Positions 37,015 to 45,773 of a stretch of DNA of 64,000 bases are shown in pieces. This DNA is from Algoriphagus ornithinivorans (lineage in GTDB: Bacteria; Bacteroidota; Bacteroidia; Cytophagales; Cyclobacteriaceae): the NCBI RefSeq assembly GCF_900115305.1, contig NZ_FOVW01000003.1, forward strand, positions 248,001-312,000, read 5' to 3'. Both the position numbers and the translations under genes were made by a program. A model generated the notes under the pieces. It made no database searches and had not been told where the DNA came from. It saw nothing but the letters and a program-made list of their open reading frames with translations. Position 1 is the stretch's first letter. Each line of letters opens with the position of its first letter.

Positions 37015-39561
37015 ATGAAATTATCTCTTATGCAAAAACGACTACTCTTCACCCTTTTCAGCTTGGTTTGCTGGACTTTCGCGCAAGCGCAAATCCCAAC
37101 ACCTGAGCAGTTTCTAGGCTACAAGCCCGGTGACCGATTCACTCCCCATCACCGCATGGTGGACTACTTCGAACACGTTGCCGCTAATAATCCCAATGTC
37201 AAACTCATCCAATATGGAGAAACCAATGAAAAGCGTCCGCTGATCATGGCTATCCTTTCCAGCCCTGAAAACATGGCTAACCTGGAGCAAATCCGTATAG
37301 ACAACCTCAAAAGAGCAGGTTTGATAGAAGGAACTCCCTCTACAGCTATCCCAATAAATTGGATGTCTTTCAATGTGCATGGAAATGAATCTGTAGGAAT
37401 GGAAGCGGCAATTTCAGCTTTTCATACACTCGCTAATCCTACTAATGCAAAATCCCAGGAATGGCTGAAAAATCAGGTTATCATCATTGATCCGGCTATT
37501 AATCCCGATGGTCGAGATCGCTATGCGATGTGGTACAACCAAAAAATGAATACCATACTGCAGCCAGATTTACAATCCGTGGAGCACAACGAGCCTTGGC
37601 CGGGAGGAAGAGCAAATCATTATCTTTTTGACCTCAACAGAGACTGGGCATGGCAGGTGCAGGTTGAATCTCAGGCAAGACTGAAAATGTATCAGCAGTG
37701 GATGCCACATTTGCATTTGGACTTTCATGAGCAAGGCATCAATAATCCTTTCTACATGGCTCCTGCGGCTGAACCGTTGCATGAGCAATTGACTGCTTGG
37801 CAACATGAGTTCCAGGATATTTTCGGAAGAAATACTGCCAAGTATTTCGATGATATGGGTAGATTTTATTTTACCAAAGAGCGATTTGATTTACTCTATC
37901 CATCTTATGGTGATTCTTACCCGATGTTTAACGGAGCAATAGGAATGACCATAGAGCAAGGTGGAGGAGGTCAGGCTGGCCGAGGCGGTTTCAATGCCGT
38001 AGGAGATACAGTAACGCTGAGTTACAGAATCGAAGGACATTATACCGCTGCAATGTCAGCCGCTGAAGTAACCAGCCAGAATGCTTCAAAACTTCTGGAG
38101 CAGTTTGCCAAGTTTTACAAAGAGAACTCTACTAATCCAAAGGGTAAATACAAAAGCTTTGTTATCAAAGGAGAAAGCAACCCTGCACAAATTGCCAAGT
38201 TATTGGAGCTATTGGATAAAAATGGAATCCAGTATGGAAAGGCAGGAAGTAAATCAGGTTTGAGAGGTTTCGAATATCAAAGCGGAAAAAGTGCAGCTTT
38301 CAGCACCTCTGACAAAGACATTGTCATCTCGGCCTATCAACCTAAATCAGTTTTGGCACAGGTATTTTTCGAGCCAAATCCTCAACTGAATGATAGCATA
38401 ACTTACGATATTACCTCATGGGCTTTACCATATGCCTATAATTTGAAAGCCTACGCTTTAGAAAGCAGACTTGACCCGGCCGGTGCTTATGAGAAAGTAA
38501 GTTTTGCAGAAAATGTCCCAGGTAAAACGCCAGTAGCTTATATCGCTAAATGGGAAGGAACAAGAGATGCCGCTTTTCTTGCAGCACTTTTAAGAGAAGG
38601 CATACGAGTAAAATATCCTGAATTCCCTTTCAAAACAGAAGGAAAAAGCTTCCCAGCCGGCACTCTGCTAATCACCAAAGGAGGTAATGAATATGTCGCT
38701 GATTTTGATAAAAAAGTTACGGGAATTGCCAATCAATTTGGTATCTCCCTTGAAACAACCATGACTGGTTACATGGAAGAAGGCAAGGACTTTGGTTCAC
38801 CTAATATCCGGATTATCCAGGCCCCAAAAGTTGCATTGGTGGGAGGAGCTGGGACTTCTTCTCTGAACTACGGTGAGCTTTGGCATTTCTTCGAAAAGGA
38901 CTTGAACTATCCACTTTCAAACTTGGAATTGGACAACATGGCCAGATATGACCTAAGCAAATACAATGTAATCATTCTCCCATCCATGTGGGGCGGAGGA
39001 CTGAATAAAGCAGCTCAGGATAAAGTCATGGAGTGGGTTCGCGCAGGTGGAAAAGTTATTGCCATAGAGGGTGCAGTAAATCTTTTTGCAAACAAAGAAG
39101 GTTTTTCTCTGAAAACTTTCGATAGCGATGAGGAGAAAAAAGCTGCCGAAAAAACAGCTGACACCCTGGCTAGAAAAGAACGATTAGAGCCTTATCAGGA
39201 GGGAGAACGTTTGGCAATCTCAGGCGGAGCTGCTGGAGCAATTTACCAAGTTGATATGGATGTAACGCATCCTCTAGGATTTGGTACGCAGGGTAAATTT
39301 TACGCATTGAAAAACAACTCCAATAAGTTTGCCTACTTACTAGACGGAGTAAATGCAGGAAAAATCAGCTCCAATGATTCCTACAGAACAGGCTACATAG
39401 GCTATAAAATCAAATCCACAATGGGAGGATCCTTAGCTATCGGTTCGGAAAGGCAAGGTCGTGGAGAGATTGTTTACTTCGTGGATAATCCTATTTTCCG
39501 TGGTTTCTGGGAATCCGGAAAATTAGTATTGAGCAATGCAATTTTCTTGGTTGGACAGTAG
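37015..39561 (+). CDS. Exported M14 zinc carboxypeptidase
   Basis: An 848-residue secreted metallocarboxypeptidase: signal peptide (FTLFSLVCWTFAQA), M14 domain with zinc ligands H122 and E125 in NVHGNESVG, later His in HLDFHEQGI, and catalytic Glu in TIEQGGGG. The C-terminal half contains a class I glutamine amidotransferase-like region (KVALVGGAGTSS, IILPSMWGGG), a known arrangement in Bacteroidota M14 proteins. It probably trims peptides outside the cytoplasm. The gene is monocistronic with a terminator 45 nt after its stop. Confidence 0.87.
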   Translation: MKLSLMQKRLLFTLFSLVCWTFAQAQIPTPEQFLGYKPGDRFTPHHRMVDYFEHVAANNPNVKLIQYGETNEKRPLIMAILSSPENMANLEQIRIDNLKRAGLIEGTPSTAIPINWMSFNVHGNESVGMEAAISAFHTLANPTNAKSQEWLKNQVIIIDPAINPDGRDRYAMWYNQKMNTILQPDLQSVEHNEPWPGGRANHYLFDLNRDWAWQVQVESQARLKMYQQWMPHLHLDFHEQGINNPFYMAPAAEPLHEQLTAWQHEFQDIFGRNTAKYFDDMGRFYFTKERFDLLYPSYGDSYPMFNGAIGMTIEQGGGGQAGRGGFNAVGDTVTLSYRIEGHYTAAMSAAEVTSQNASKLLEQFAKFYKENSTNPKGKYKSFVIKGESNPAQIAKLLELLDKNGIQYGKAGSKSGLRGFEYQSGKSAAFSTSDKDIVISAYQPKSVLAQVFFEPNPQLNDSITYDITSWALPYAYNLKAYALESRLDPAGAYEKVSFAENVPGKTPVAYIAKWEGTRDAAFLAALLREGIRVKYPEFPFKTEGKSFPAGTLLITKGGNEYVADFDKKVTGIANQFGISLETTMTGYMEEGKDFGSPNIRIIQAPKVALVGGAGTSSLNYGELWHFFEKDLNYPLSNLELDNMARYDLSKYNVIILPSMWGGGLNKAAQDKVMEWVRAGGKVIAIEGAVNLFANKEGFSLKTFDSDEEKKAAEKTADTLARKERLEPYQEGERLAISGGAAGAIYQVDMDVTHPLGFGTQGKFYALKNNSNKFAYLLDGVNAGKISSNDSYRTGYIGYKIKSTMGGSLAIGSERQGRGEIVYFVDNPIFRGFWESGKLVLSNAIFLVGQ

Positions 39562-39605
39562 GGAAAGGATGAAATATAAATTCTGAAGGCTGAAATCAAT
39601 AGCTG

Positions 39606-39639
39606 AAAGCCGACTCCTGAAAATGGGGTCGGCTTTTTT
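39606..39639 (+). terminator. Rho-independent terminator
   Basis: A 12-bp stem AAAGCCGACTCC / GGGGTCGGCTTT with one G-T pair, 7-nt loop and six T. Confidence 0.88.
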
Positions 39640-39682
39640 ACTCAGGAGCGGAGAAGTGAAAAAAGCATTTTTACACATTTGA

Positions 39683-39723
39683 TTGTGCATTTTTTTGTAT
39701 TTTTGCACAAATGAATGTGCAAA
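39683..39723. promoter_or_regulatory. Three TGTGCA half-sites over the ATPase start
   Basis: TTGTGCA (39683-39689) pairs with TGCACAA (39704-39710), and TTTGCACA (39702-39709) pairs with TGTGCAAA (39716-39723) around AATGAA. A TATTTTTG matching TAnnTTTG overlaps at 39698-39705. The array covers the promoter and first start codons of the ATPase gene and may be an operator or an mRNA hairpin. Confidence 0.45.
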
Positions 39724-40914
39724 ATGGATGAATTACTTGAAATATCCCATTCACTAATCAATAATACAAGCCTTGAATTTGAACGATATTTAAAAGACCA
39801 GATTGCTTGGGATGAAAAACTGATTGGTATCAAAGGGGCTAGAGGAACAGGAAAAACTACTTTAATTCTCCAATACCTTAAAAAGAAAAAAAGCGAAGGA
39901 CTGCTCGTTGCTTATTTTTCATTGGACGAATTGTATTTTTTGGAAAATAACCTTCTTCAAACTGCAAAGACTTTTTACCAAACAGGTGGTAAAGTATTGG
40001 CATTGGATGAAGTTCATAAATATCCAAGTTGGTCTCGAGAGCTTAAAAATTTACATGATCGCTACCCAGACCTTCAGATTATTTTTTCTGGATCTTCGAT
40101 TATTGATATCAGCAAACAGGAAGGGGATATTAGCAGGCGAGCGATCATGTATGAGCTACATGGACTTTCCTTTCGTGAATACTTGAAAATTAAACAAAAG
40201 CTAGCTCTTCCTCTCCTCAAAATGGATCAAATACTTTTCCCAGAAGGAGATATTAGACAGCTATTTCCCGACGATTTCAAACCTCTCTCCTATTTTAATG
40301 ATTATTTGACTACTGGCTATTTCCCTTTTTCAGGAGAAAATAAGGAGCTTTATTATCAGAAATTGAGGCAAATGATCAGAACAATTGTGGAATATGACAT
40401 GGCAGAAATAAAAGGCTTTGACATCAGAAACGGTAAAAAATTGCTTCAACTGCTTTATATTATTTCACAACAGGTACCCTTCAAACCTAACTTAAGTTCG
40501 CTTGCCGAGAAGACCGCCATACATCGAAATTCACTTTCACTATATCTTAGCTATTTAGCAGAAGCACGCCTAATTGATCTCCAATATCCCGCAGGAATCA
40601 GTATATCAACGCTTCAGAAGCCTGAAAAAATTTTTTTAAACAACACCAACTATCTCTATGCCTTGGCTGAAATTAAACCTGAAAAAGGGACAGTTAGGGA
40701 AATATTTTTTCAAAGTCAGGTAAAAGTAAATCATCGATTAAATTATTCACCTTCAGTTGATTTTTTGGTAAATCAAGAATATCATTTTGAAGTCGGTGGA
40801 AAAAGTAAAACTCGAAATCAACTGCTCAGTGATAAACATTTTCTGGTAAAAGACGATTTGGAATTCCCGGCAGGAAAAAGTCTACCTCTCTGGATTTTTG
40901 GCTTTATGTATTGA
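39715..40914 (+). CDS. AAA_14 family ATPase
   Basis: A 399-residue P-loop ATPase: Walker A GARGTGKT near residue 45, Walker B LALDEVHKYP, sensor-like IIFSGSSIID, then a winged-helix-like region and a C-terminal segment (VDFLVNQEYHFEVGGKSKTRNQLL) resembling the nuclease-like tail of AAA_14/DUF4143 proteins. Such proteins are common, often horizontally mobile, and of unclear role. ATG at 39715 or 39724 could start it; the second leaves the palindrome entirely upstream. It stands alone between the M14 and carboxylesterase genes and reads more A+T-rich than either, a hint of transfer. Confidence 0.8.
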   Translation: MCKMDELLEISHSLINNTSLEFERYLKDQIAWDEKLIGIKGARGTGKTTLILQYLKKKKSEGLLVAYFSLDELYFLENNLLQTAKTFYQTGGKVLALDEVHKYPSWSRELKNLHDRYPDLQIIFSGSSIIDISKQEGDISRRAIMYELHGLSFREYLKIKQKLALPLLKMDQILFPEGDIRQLFPDDFKPLSYFNDYLTTGYFPFSGENKELYYQKLRQMIRTIVEYDMAEIKGFDIRNGKKLLQLLYIISQQVPFKPNLSSLAEKTAIHRNSLSLYLSYLAEARLIDLQYPAGISISTLQKPEKIFLNNTNYLYALAEIKPEKGTVREIFFQSQVKVNHRLNYSPSVDFLVNQEYHFEVGGKSKTRNQLLSDKHFLVKDDLEFPAGKSLPLWIFGFMY

Positions 40915-40974
40915 TTTTCAATTTCTTTTTCTATTTTGTCATAATGAAACAATAAACCATAAATTCCCTTACCT

Positions 40975-42633
40975 ATGAAAACCAACAGAAGAGATTTTTT
41001 TAAGAAAGTTGGCGCCGGAACACTCGCTGCTTCCATCCCATTCGCTTCACAAGCACATGCACTTTCTTCCGCCCCGAAAGCGGCTTCGGATGATCAGTTT
41101 CTCCAAATTGGAGATAATATAGCAATCGCCAATACCGACTCAGGAAAAGTACGAGGCTATATCCTGAAGGGAGTATTTACCTACTTGGGGATACCCTATG
41201 GAGCAGACACTGCTGGAAAAAACCGATTTATGGCTCCCAAAAAACCTGAGCCCTGGACTGATGTCAAACCTACTATTTGGTGGGGAAACACCGCTCCTCA
41301 GATTATGGATAATCGCTATGCAAATGTCCACTACTCTTTTGCGGATCATTGGAACTATGACGATGTCAGCGAAGACTGTTTGCGCCTAAATGTATGGTCC
41401 AATGGAATCGCTGATGGGAAAAAGCGCCCAGTGATGGTTTGGCTTCACGGAGGTGGATTTACCAATGGAAATGGAATTGAGCAGGATGGCTACCATGGGG
41501 AAAATTTCGCCAAAAACGGAGATATCGTCTTCGTATCTATTAATCACCGGTTGGGACCAATTGGGTTCACAGATTTATCCAGTGTAGGAGGCGATAAATA
41601 TAAAGACTCAGGAAATGTTGGCATGTTGGATATCATTGCGGCTTTGAACTGGGTAAAAACAAATATTTCCAATTTTGGTGGGGACCCTGGAAATGTCACC
41701 ATCATGGGGCAATCCGGAGGAGGTGCGAAAGTAACCTGCACCATGGCCATGCCAGCTTCCGAAGGTATGGTACATAAAGGCGTTGCGCTCAGTGGCAGCA
41801 TGCTTCAAGCTAATGACAAAGAATATGCGCAGACTTTGGGTCGCTATGTCATGGAGGAGGCAAAACTAACGCCTGCTACGCTGGATCAAATTCAGGAAAT
41901 CTCGTGGAGAGAATATTTAGATATCGCAAATCGTGCTTTAGTTCGAATGCGGAAAGATAACCCTCAGCCCGGCTTCCGAGGCGGCTTTGGTCCTGTTGCT
42001 GACGGAGTGCATATTCCGAAAGGTGAGTTCTTTTCAGAAACTTCAGGCCATGCAGCCAACATGCCTTTGATGGTTTGTACCACATTCCATGAATGGAACC
42101 CAACCCGAACCAATGCCGAACTGGAAAAAATAGATAAAGCCGGGGTAGTGGAGCAGCTAAAAGGTAGATTTGGTGAACAATCTGATGCTATTTATGCTGC
42201 TTATGCAAAGGATTTTCCAAATGCATCTCCGGCAGATCTTTGGGCCATGATCCTATCCAACCGTCAGGGTGCTATCAACACTTCTACTGCGAAATCCTCC
42301 CAATCTGCGCCTGTCTATTTAGCCTGGTTTGGCTGGGAACCCAATCTTTATGATGGACGCATGAAGGCATTTCACTGCATAGATATCTGTTTCTGGTATC
42401 AGAATACCGACCGCATGTACACGCATACTGGAGGAGGAGCCAGACCAAGAGCCTTGTCTGATAAGATGTCTTCTGCTTTGCTAGCCTTTATGAAAACAGG
42501 GAACCCAAATGGAGGAGGCCTTCCAAATTGGCCGGCATATCAGGTTGCAAATGGAGAAACCATGATTCTTGATGATACCTGTCAAGTGAAAAATAAGCCG
42601 GATGCCAATGGATTAGCAGCTTTTATGGCCTAA
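40975..42633 (+). CDS. Tat-exported type B carboxylesterase
   Basis: A 552-residue carboxylesterase of the cholinesterase/p-nitrobenzyl esterase family. The N-terminus carries a twin-arginine signal (NRRDFFKKVGAG, then AHA), so it is exported folded. The nucleophile elbow is GQSGGGAK, the oxyanion segment is WLHGGGFTNGNG, and a conserved EDCLRLNVW precedes it. The substrate is unknown; ester hydrolysis in the periplasm is expected. It ends 1 nt from the end of the convergent YceI gene. Confidence 0.87.
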   Translation: MKTNRRDFFKKVGAGTLAASIPFASQAHALSSAPKAASDDQFLQIGDNIAIANTDSGKVRGYILKGVFTYLGIPYGADTAGKNRFMAPKKPEPWTDVKPTIWWGNTAPQIMDNRYANVHYSFADHWNYDDVSEDCLRLNVWSNGIADGKKRPVMVWLHGGGFTNGNGIEQDGYHGENFAKNGDIVFVSINHRLGPIGFTDLSSVGGDKYKDSGNVGMLDIIAALNWVKTNISNFGGDPGNVTIMGQSGGGAKVTCTMAMPASEGMVHKGVALSGSMLQANDKEYAQTLGRYVMEEAKLTPATLDQIQEISWREYLDIANRALVRMRKDNPQPGFRGGFGPVADGVHIPKGEFFSETSGHAANMPLMVCTTFHEWNPTRTNAELEKIDKAGVVEQLKGRFGEQSDAIYAAYAKDFPNASPADLWAMILSNRQGAINTSTAKSSQSAPVYLAWFGWEPNLYDGRMKAFHCIDICFWYQNTDRMYTHTGGGARPRALSDKMSSALLAFMKTGNPNGGGLPNWPAYQVANGETMILDDTCQVKNKPDANGLAAFMA

Positions 42634-42634
42634 T

Positions 42635-43228
42635 TTAAATTTGCTCCAATACCAACCCGAACTGGACTTGGATTTCGTTCTGAACCTTCACAGTACCAAA
42701 AAACTTAACAGGCGGATTAATTGAGAAGTCTGAAAAAGTAACTGTTTGCTTTCCGCTGAGTGTGGTTTTTCCGTTTTGCTTGATTTGTAATTGACAGGAA
42801 ATCGGAAATCTTCTACACACACCTGCAAGAGTAATTTCAACATTCCCTTTGAGACTTTCAGAGGGGGTGTTGGGATTAGTTCGAACAAGATCTAAAAACC
42901 TTACTCTTATTTCAGGATGTTCTTCTGCTCTGACAGTTTCATGAAAATCTTTGGTCATCAACTTGTTGTAGCAATTGAAATTGGTTGAATTCAACACAAT
43001 TTCTCCAGACCAGTGAGCAATGTGCTTTTCGGGAGAAAGCGTTTCAATTAATATATCATTCCCCTGATAACCTAAAGCTGCACATTCGAATTGATTGACA
43101 TTGGTTTTACCTAAAATTTCAACCACACTTTCCTTAGATACCTTCCAATGTGTGATATCTTCTTTTTCTTTTAGGCTGAAACCAAAAGAAATGAATAAAA
43201 TAAGAAGGGAAGTGAATATCTTTTTCAT
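42635..43228 (-). CDS. YceI family protein (divergent)
   Basis: A 197-residue exported protein with signal peptide (LLILFISFGFSL) and a YceI-like lipocalin fold: HWSGEIVLNSTNFNC, EHPEIRVRFLDLV and SFLKGNVEIT-type segments. YceI proteins bind isoprenoid lipids in the periplasm. It lies downstream of a porin and a second YceI gene on the same strand, but a terminator at 43337-43362 separates it, so it is probably expressed separately or by read-through. It is divergent from its neighbour at 44673. Confidence 0.72.
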   Translation of the reverse strand: MKKIFTSLLILFISFGFSLKEKEDITHWKVSKESVVEILGKTNVNQFECAALGYQGNDILIETLSPEKHIAHWSGEIVLNSTNFNCYNKLMTKDFHETVRAEEHPEIRVRFLDLVRTNPNTPSESLKGNVEITLAGVCRRFPISCQLQIKQNGKTTLSGKQTVTFSDFSINPPVKFFGTVKVQNEIQVQFGLVLEQI

Positions 43229-43336
43229 CTGTTTACAATTTGTTTTTTAAAGGTCAGATGGAATCTCGCGTACTTGAAAGTCATACCAGTGTGTGAGGGC
43301 TCCGACTTGCTCAATTTCATAGCTGTAAAACTTTAA

Positions 43337-43362
43337 AATCGGCCCCGTTTCCAGGGCCGATT
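43337..43362 (-). terminator. Rho-independent terminator of the porin gene
   Basis: A 9-bp perfect stem AATCGGCCC / GGGCCGATT with 8-nt loop; on the minus strand it is followed by a short T run, 21 nt after the porin stop. Confidence 0.75.
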
Positions 43363-43382
43363 GGGGTGGTTTAGTTTCTGGA

Positions 43383-44654
43383 TTAGAAACTAATAGCAGC
43401 TTCCAAGTTCACACCTTTGAAGCGACCTTCAAAGTATTTGCTATCCGGAGCAAAACCGTCCTTATACTCTTGATTTACATATTCTAATTTTAGAAGCACA
43501 TTCTTAGTCATAAACCAACCTCCACCTAAATTCAATCTAGTAATCTTGGTATCAGGAGCAGTGCTATTTGCATTACCATTCACTGAGTTCCATCTGAGCC
43601 CAAGGTAAAACTGCTCAGTGGTTCCAAATCTGTAGAGTGTTTCTGCAGCTACTTGAGTGAATTGACCATCTCCTTGGTCTGGAGAGTTGTTAACCACTTC
43701 ATAGATCCCGAAGAATTCCAAGCCTCTATACTTGATGAAAGGGTTGAACTGCATTGCGGTCATTTGCTTGAATCTTGGATTAAATCTTCCCTCGAAATCA
43801 CTTGCATTTCCCTCTAAAGCCTGCATAACTCCGTAGTATCTAGAACCGGCTCTGTCCCCACCGTACAGCCAAGTACCTGTGGTAGTACCATTATTCAAGT
43901 ACCAAGAACCTGTTAATCTTAGTCGTAAATCATCACTCAATTGCTTATCAAAACCCAATTTTCCGTAGAAAGAAGCCTTATTGTCAGAGTTATCATTGAC
44001 AATCACATTTTGATTGAGTTTACCATTGGTAAGACCAATGACTCCGATAAACCCATTATTTTGAATGGTTATTTCTCCGAAAGCCTCAGTGGAAAATGAG
44101 TCCATTATATAGTTTCCGATGAAAGGATTGTAAATCACTCGGGCATTATCAGATCTTCTAAAGTGAGCATCCCCATAGTTGAACTCATCCAGACCAACAG
44201 TTATGGTTGCGACACTCATAAAACCTTCCATAAAACCAGGTCTGATGAAATCCAATTTATCGATTTGAAGATGACCACCTTTTACCCAAGCTTCGTTATG
44301 GTGCTTAGAAGAAAGATAGGTTCTCAAATGTAATCTCATACCATCAGCTAATTGGGTGTTGATGTTTAGGTTGGCAGAAGGAAGGTTGAAATTAGAACCC
44401 AATTCCACCAAATTATTGAGATTGTTGTAGTTATTAATGGTCTGAAATTGGAGTGCAAAATCACCTCCAACGAAAACTCTTACCTTATCAAAGGTACCTT
44501 TCGCTTCTTTTGGAGTTTCAAATACATTTAGACCTTCTTTATCATTGGATCTAAAATATTGTAACTCGGTTTTTTCTTGTGCATTTGTTGCCAAAGGGCT
44601 CAGCGCCATGAGAACTATCGCCAATGTGCCAAACCAGGTTAAGTGCTTTTTCAT
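43383..44654 (-). CDS. Outer-membrane porin-like protein
   Basis: A roughly 423-residue exported protein: signal peptide (LAIVLMALSPLATNA) then alternating amphipathic beta strands rich in Tyr, Phe and Asn, ending in an aromatic residue (LEAAISF), typical of an outer-membrane beta barrel. No TonB box or plug domain is visible, so it is more like a porin. The frame opens at a TTG (44660), but ATG at 44654 is the probable start. It lies 18 nt after a YceI gene. Substrate unknown. Confidence 0.72.
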   Translation of the reverse strand: MKKHLTWFGTLAIVLMALSPLATNAQEKTELQYFRSNDKEGLNVFETPKEAKGTFDKVRVFVGGDFALQFQTINNYNNLNNLVELGSNFNLPSANLNINTQLADGMRLHLRTYLSSKHHNEAWVKGGHLQIDKLDFIRPGFMEGFMSVATITVGLDEFNYGDAHFRRSDNARVIYNPFIGNYIMDSFSTEAFGEITIQNNGFIGVIGLTNGKLNQNVIVNDNSDNKASFYGKLGFDKQLSDDLRLRLTGSWYLNNGTTTGTWLYGGDRAGSRYYGVMQALEGNASDFEGRFNPRFKQMTAMQFNPFIKYRGLEFFGIYEVVNNSPDQGDGQFTQVAAETLYRFGTTEQFYLGLRWNSVNGNANSTAPDTKITRLNLGGGWFMTKNVLLKLEYVNQEYKDGFAPDSKYFEGRFKGVNLEAAISF

Positions 44655-44672
44655 AATCAATTGAGATAAGGG

Positions 44673-45254
44673 TTAATTTTTTTGTTCGTAAATCGCTTTG
44701 TAAGAAATCTGTAAATCGTTACCGGTTTTGATGGTGTTGAATACAGCAGTCGGTGGACTAAGTTTGAATTGAGTAAAGGTGATCGGAAGATTACCGGAGA
44801 AAAGGACAGAATTTCCATTTACCTGGTAATTGACCTTCATTTTTACAGTCTGACTAACTCCTGCTATACTGAGTTTTCCGGTGGCCATCAGGTAGTTGCT
44901 CTGAATTTCGTCCAGACTGATTAATTGAAAATCAACTGACTGAAACTGCTCTGCTTTAAGAGCTTCATAAGCATTTTTATCCATAGAGCTCTTTCCGCTT
45001 TTCAGGGATTTCACAGGAACTTTTATCGTCAAACTTTGAATTCCTTCCAGCTTTCCACTCAATAGGTTTATGGATGCCTGGCCTTGTAAAGGACCTTCGG
45101 TTACCATATCCCAATCATGAATTGTAGAAGTGCCGGAAACTTTTACCTCTGCTGAATTTTTGATTGTAAACAACTGTTGCTGAGCGTATCCAACTTGTAT
45201 TTGGAGTACTCCCACGATCAGCGTCAACAGTATGTATTTTGTAAGCCTTTCCAT
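44673..45254 (-). CDS. YceI family periplasmic protein
   Basis: A 193-residue YceI-type protein with signal peptide (LLTLIVGVLQIQVGYA). Characteristic segments are VSGTSTIHDWDMV, SLKSGKSSMDKNAYEALKAEQF and LPITFTQFKLSPPTAVF. The family binds polyisoprenoids and is often induced by stress. It is the first gene of a YceI-porin unit; the 519-nt region upstream is non-coding and holds no motif that I could name with confidence. Confidence 0.85.
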   Translation of the reverse strand: MERLTKYILLTLIVGVLQIQVGYAQQQLFTIKNSAEVKVSGTSTIHDWDMVTEGPLQGQASINLLSGKLEGIQSLTIKVPVKSLKSGKSSMDKNAYEALKAEQFQSVDFQLISLDEIQSNYLMATGKLSIAGVSQTVKMKVNYQVNGNSVLFSGNLPITFTQFKLSPPTAVFNTIKTGNDLQISYKAIYEQKN

Positions 45255-45773
45255 CGCATTAAAGGGTTAGTGAACTTGTTTGTTGATCCAAAAGTAGGTT
45301 CAGCGATTGGATTAAAACTTGACGAGAATTGGCTAAAAAGATGACTTTTATCAGCTTTTAAAGAATCTATAATAAAATAGCTAAGTTATTCTTTATACTG
45401 TTTGAGATATATTTTGTGTCTATAACGGTATTTTATTTTAAAAAAATCAGCAGGACAGTATTTTTATCTTACTTCAACGATTTCTCCTCTTAATAATTTC
45501 GTGAACTCAGCTAAAAGTTTTTGGCTTTAGAATGATGAAAATAATATCGGCTTTCAATTAAGAGCAAACCAACTTCTCGGTTAAAATCAAGGAAATGATC
45601 AGAGAATCTTGCTTTACATAACAACTAGGCCCATGATAATCCACTTGATTTTTTAATATCACCTTCAAGCTCGATTTCAACCGGTTGCATTAAATTTTCC
45701 TGATACATTCCTCAAAATTCTGCTTAAAAGCGATTTCTTTTCCCATAAATTAGGCGCTCTTATTCAGACAACT
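45255..45773. other. Non-coding 519-nt divergent intergenic region
   Basis: A+T-rich region between divergent YceI and phosphorylase-like genes. I see no supported open frame, RNA gene or strong palindrome in it; promoters for both flanking genes must lie here. Confidence 0.6.
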
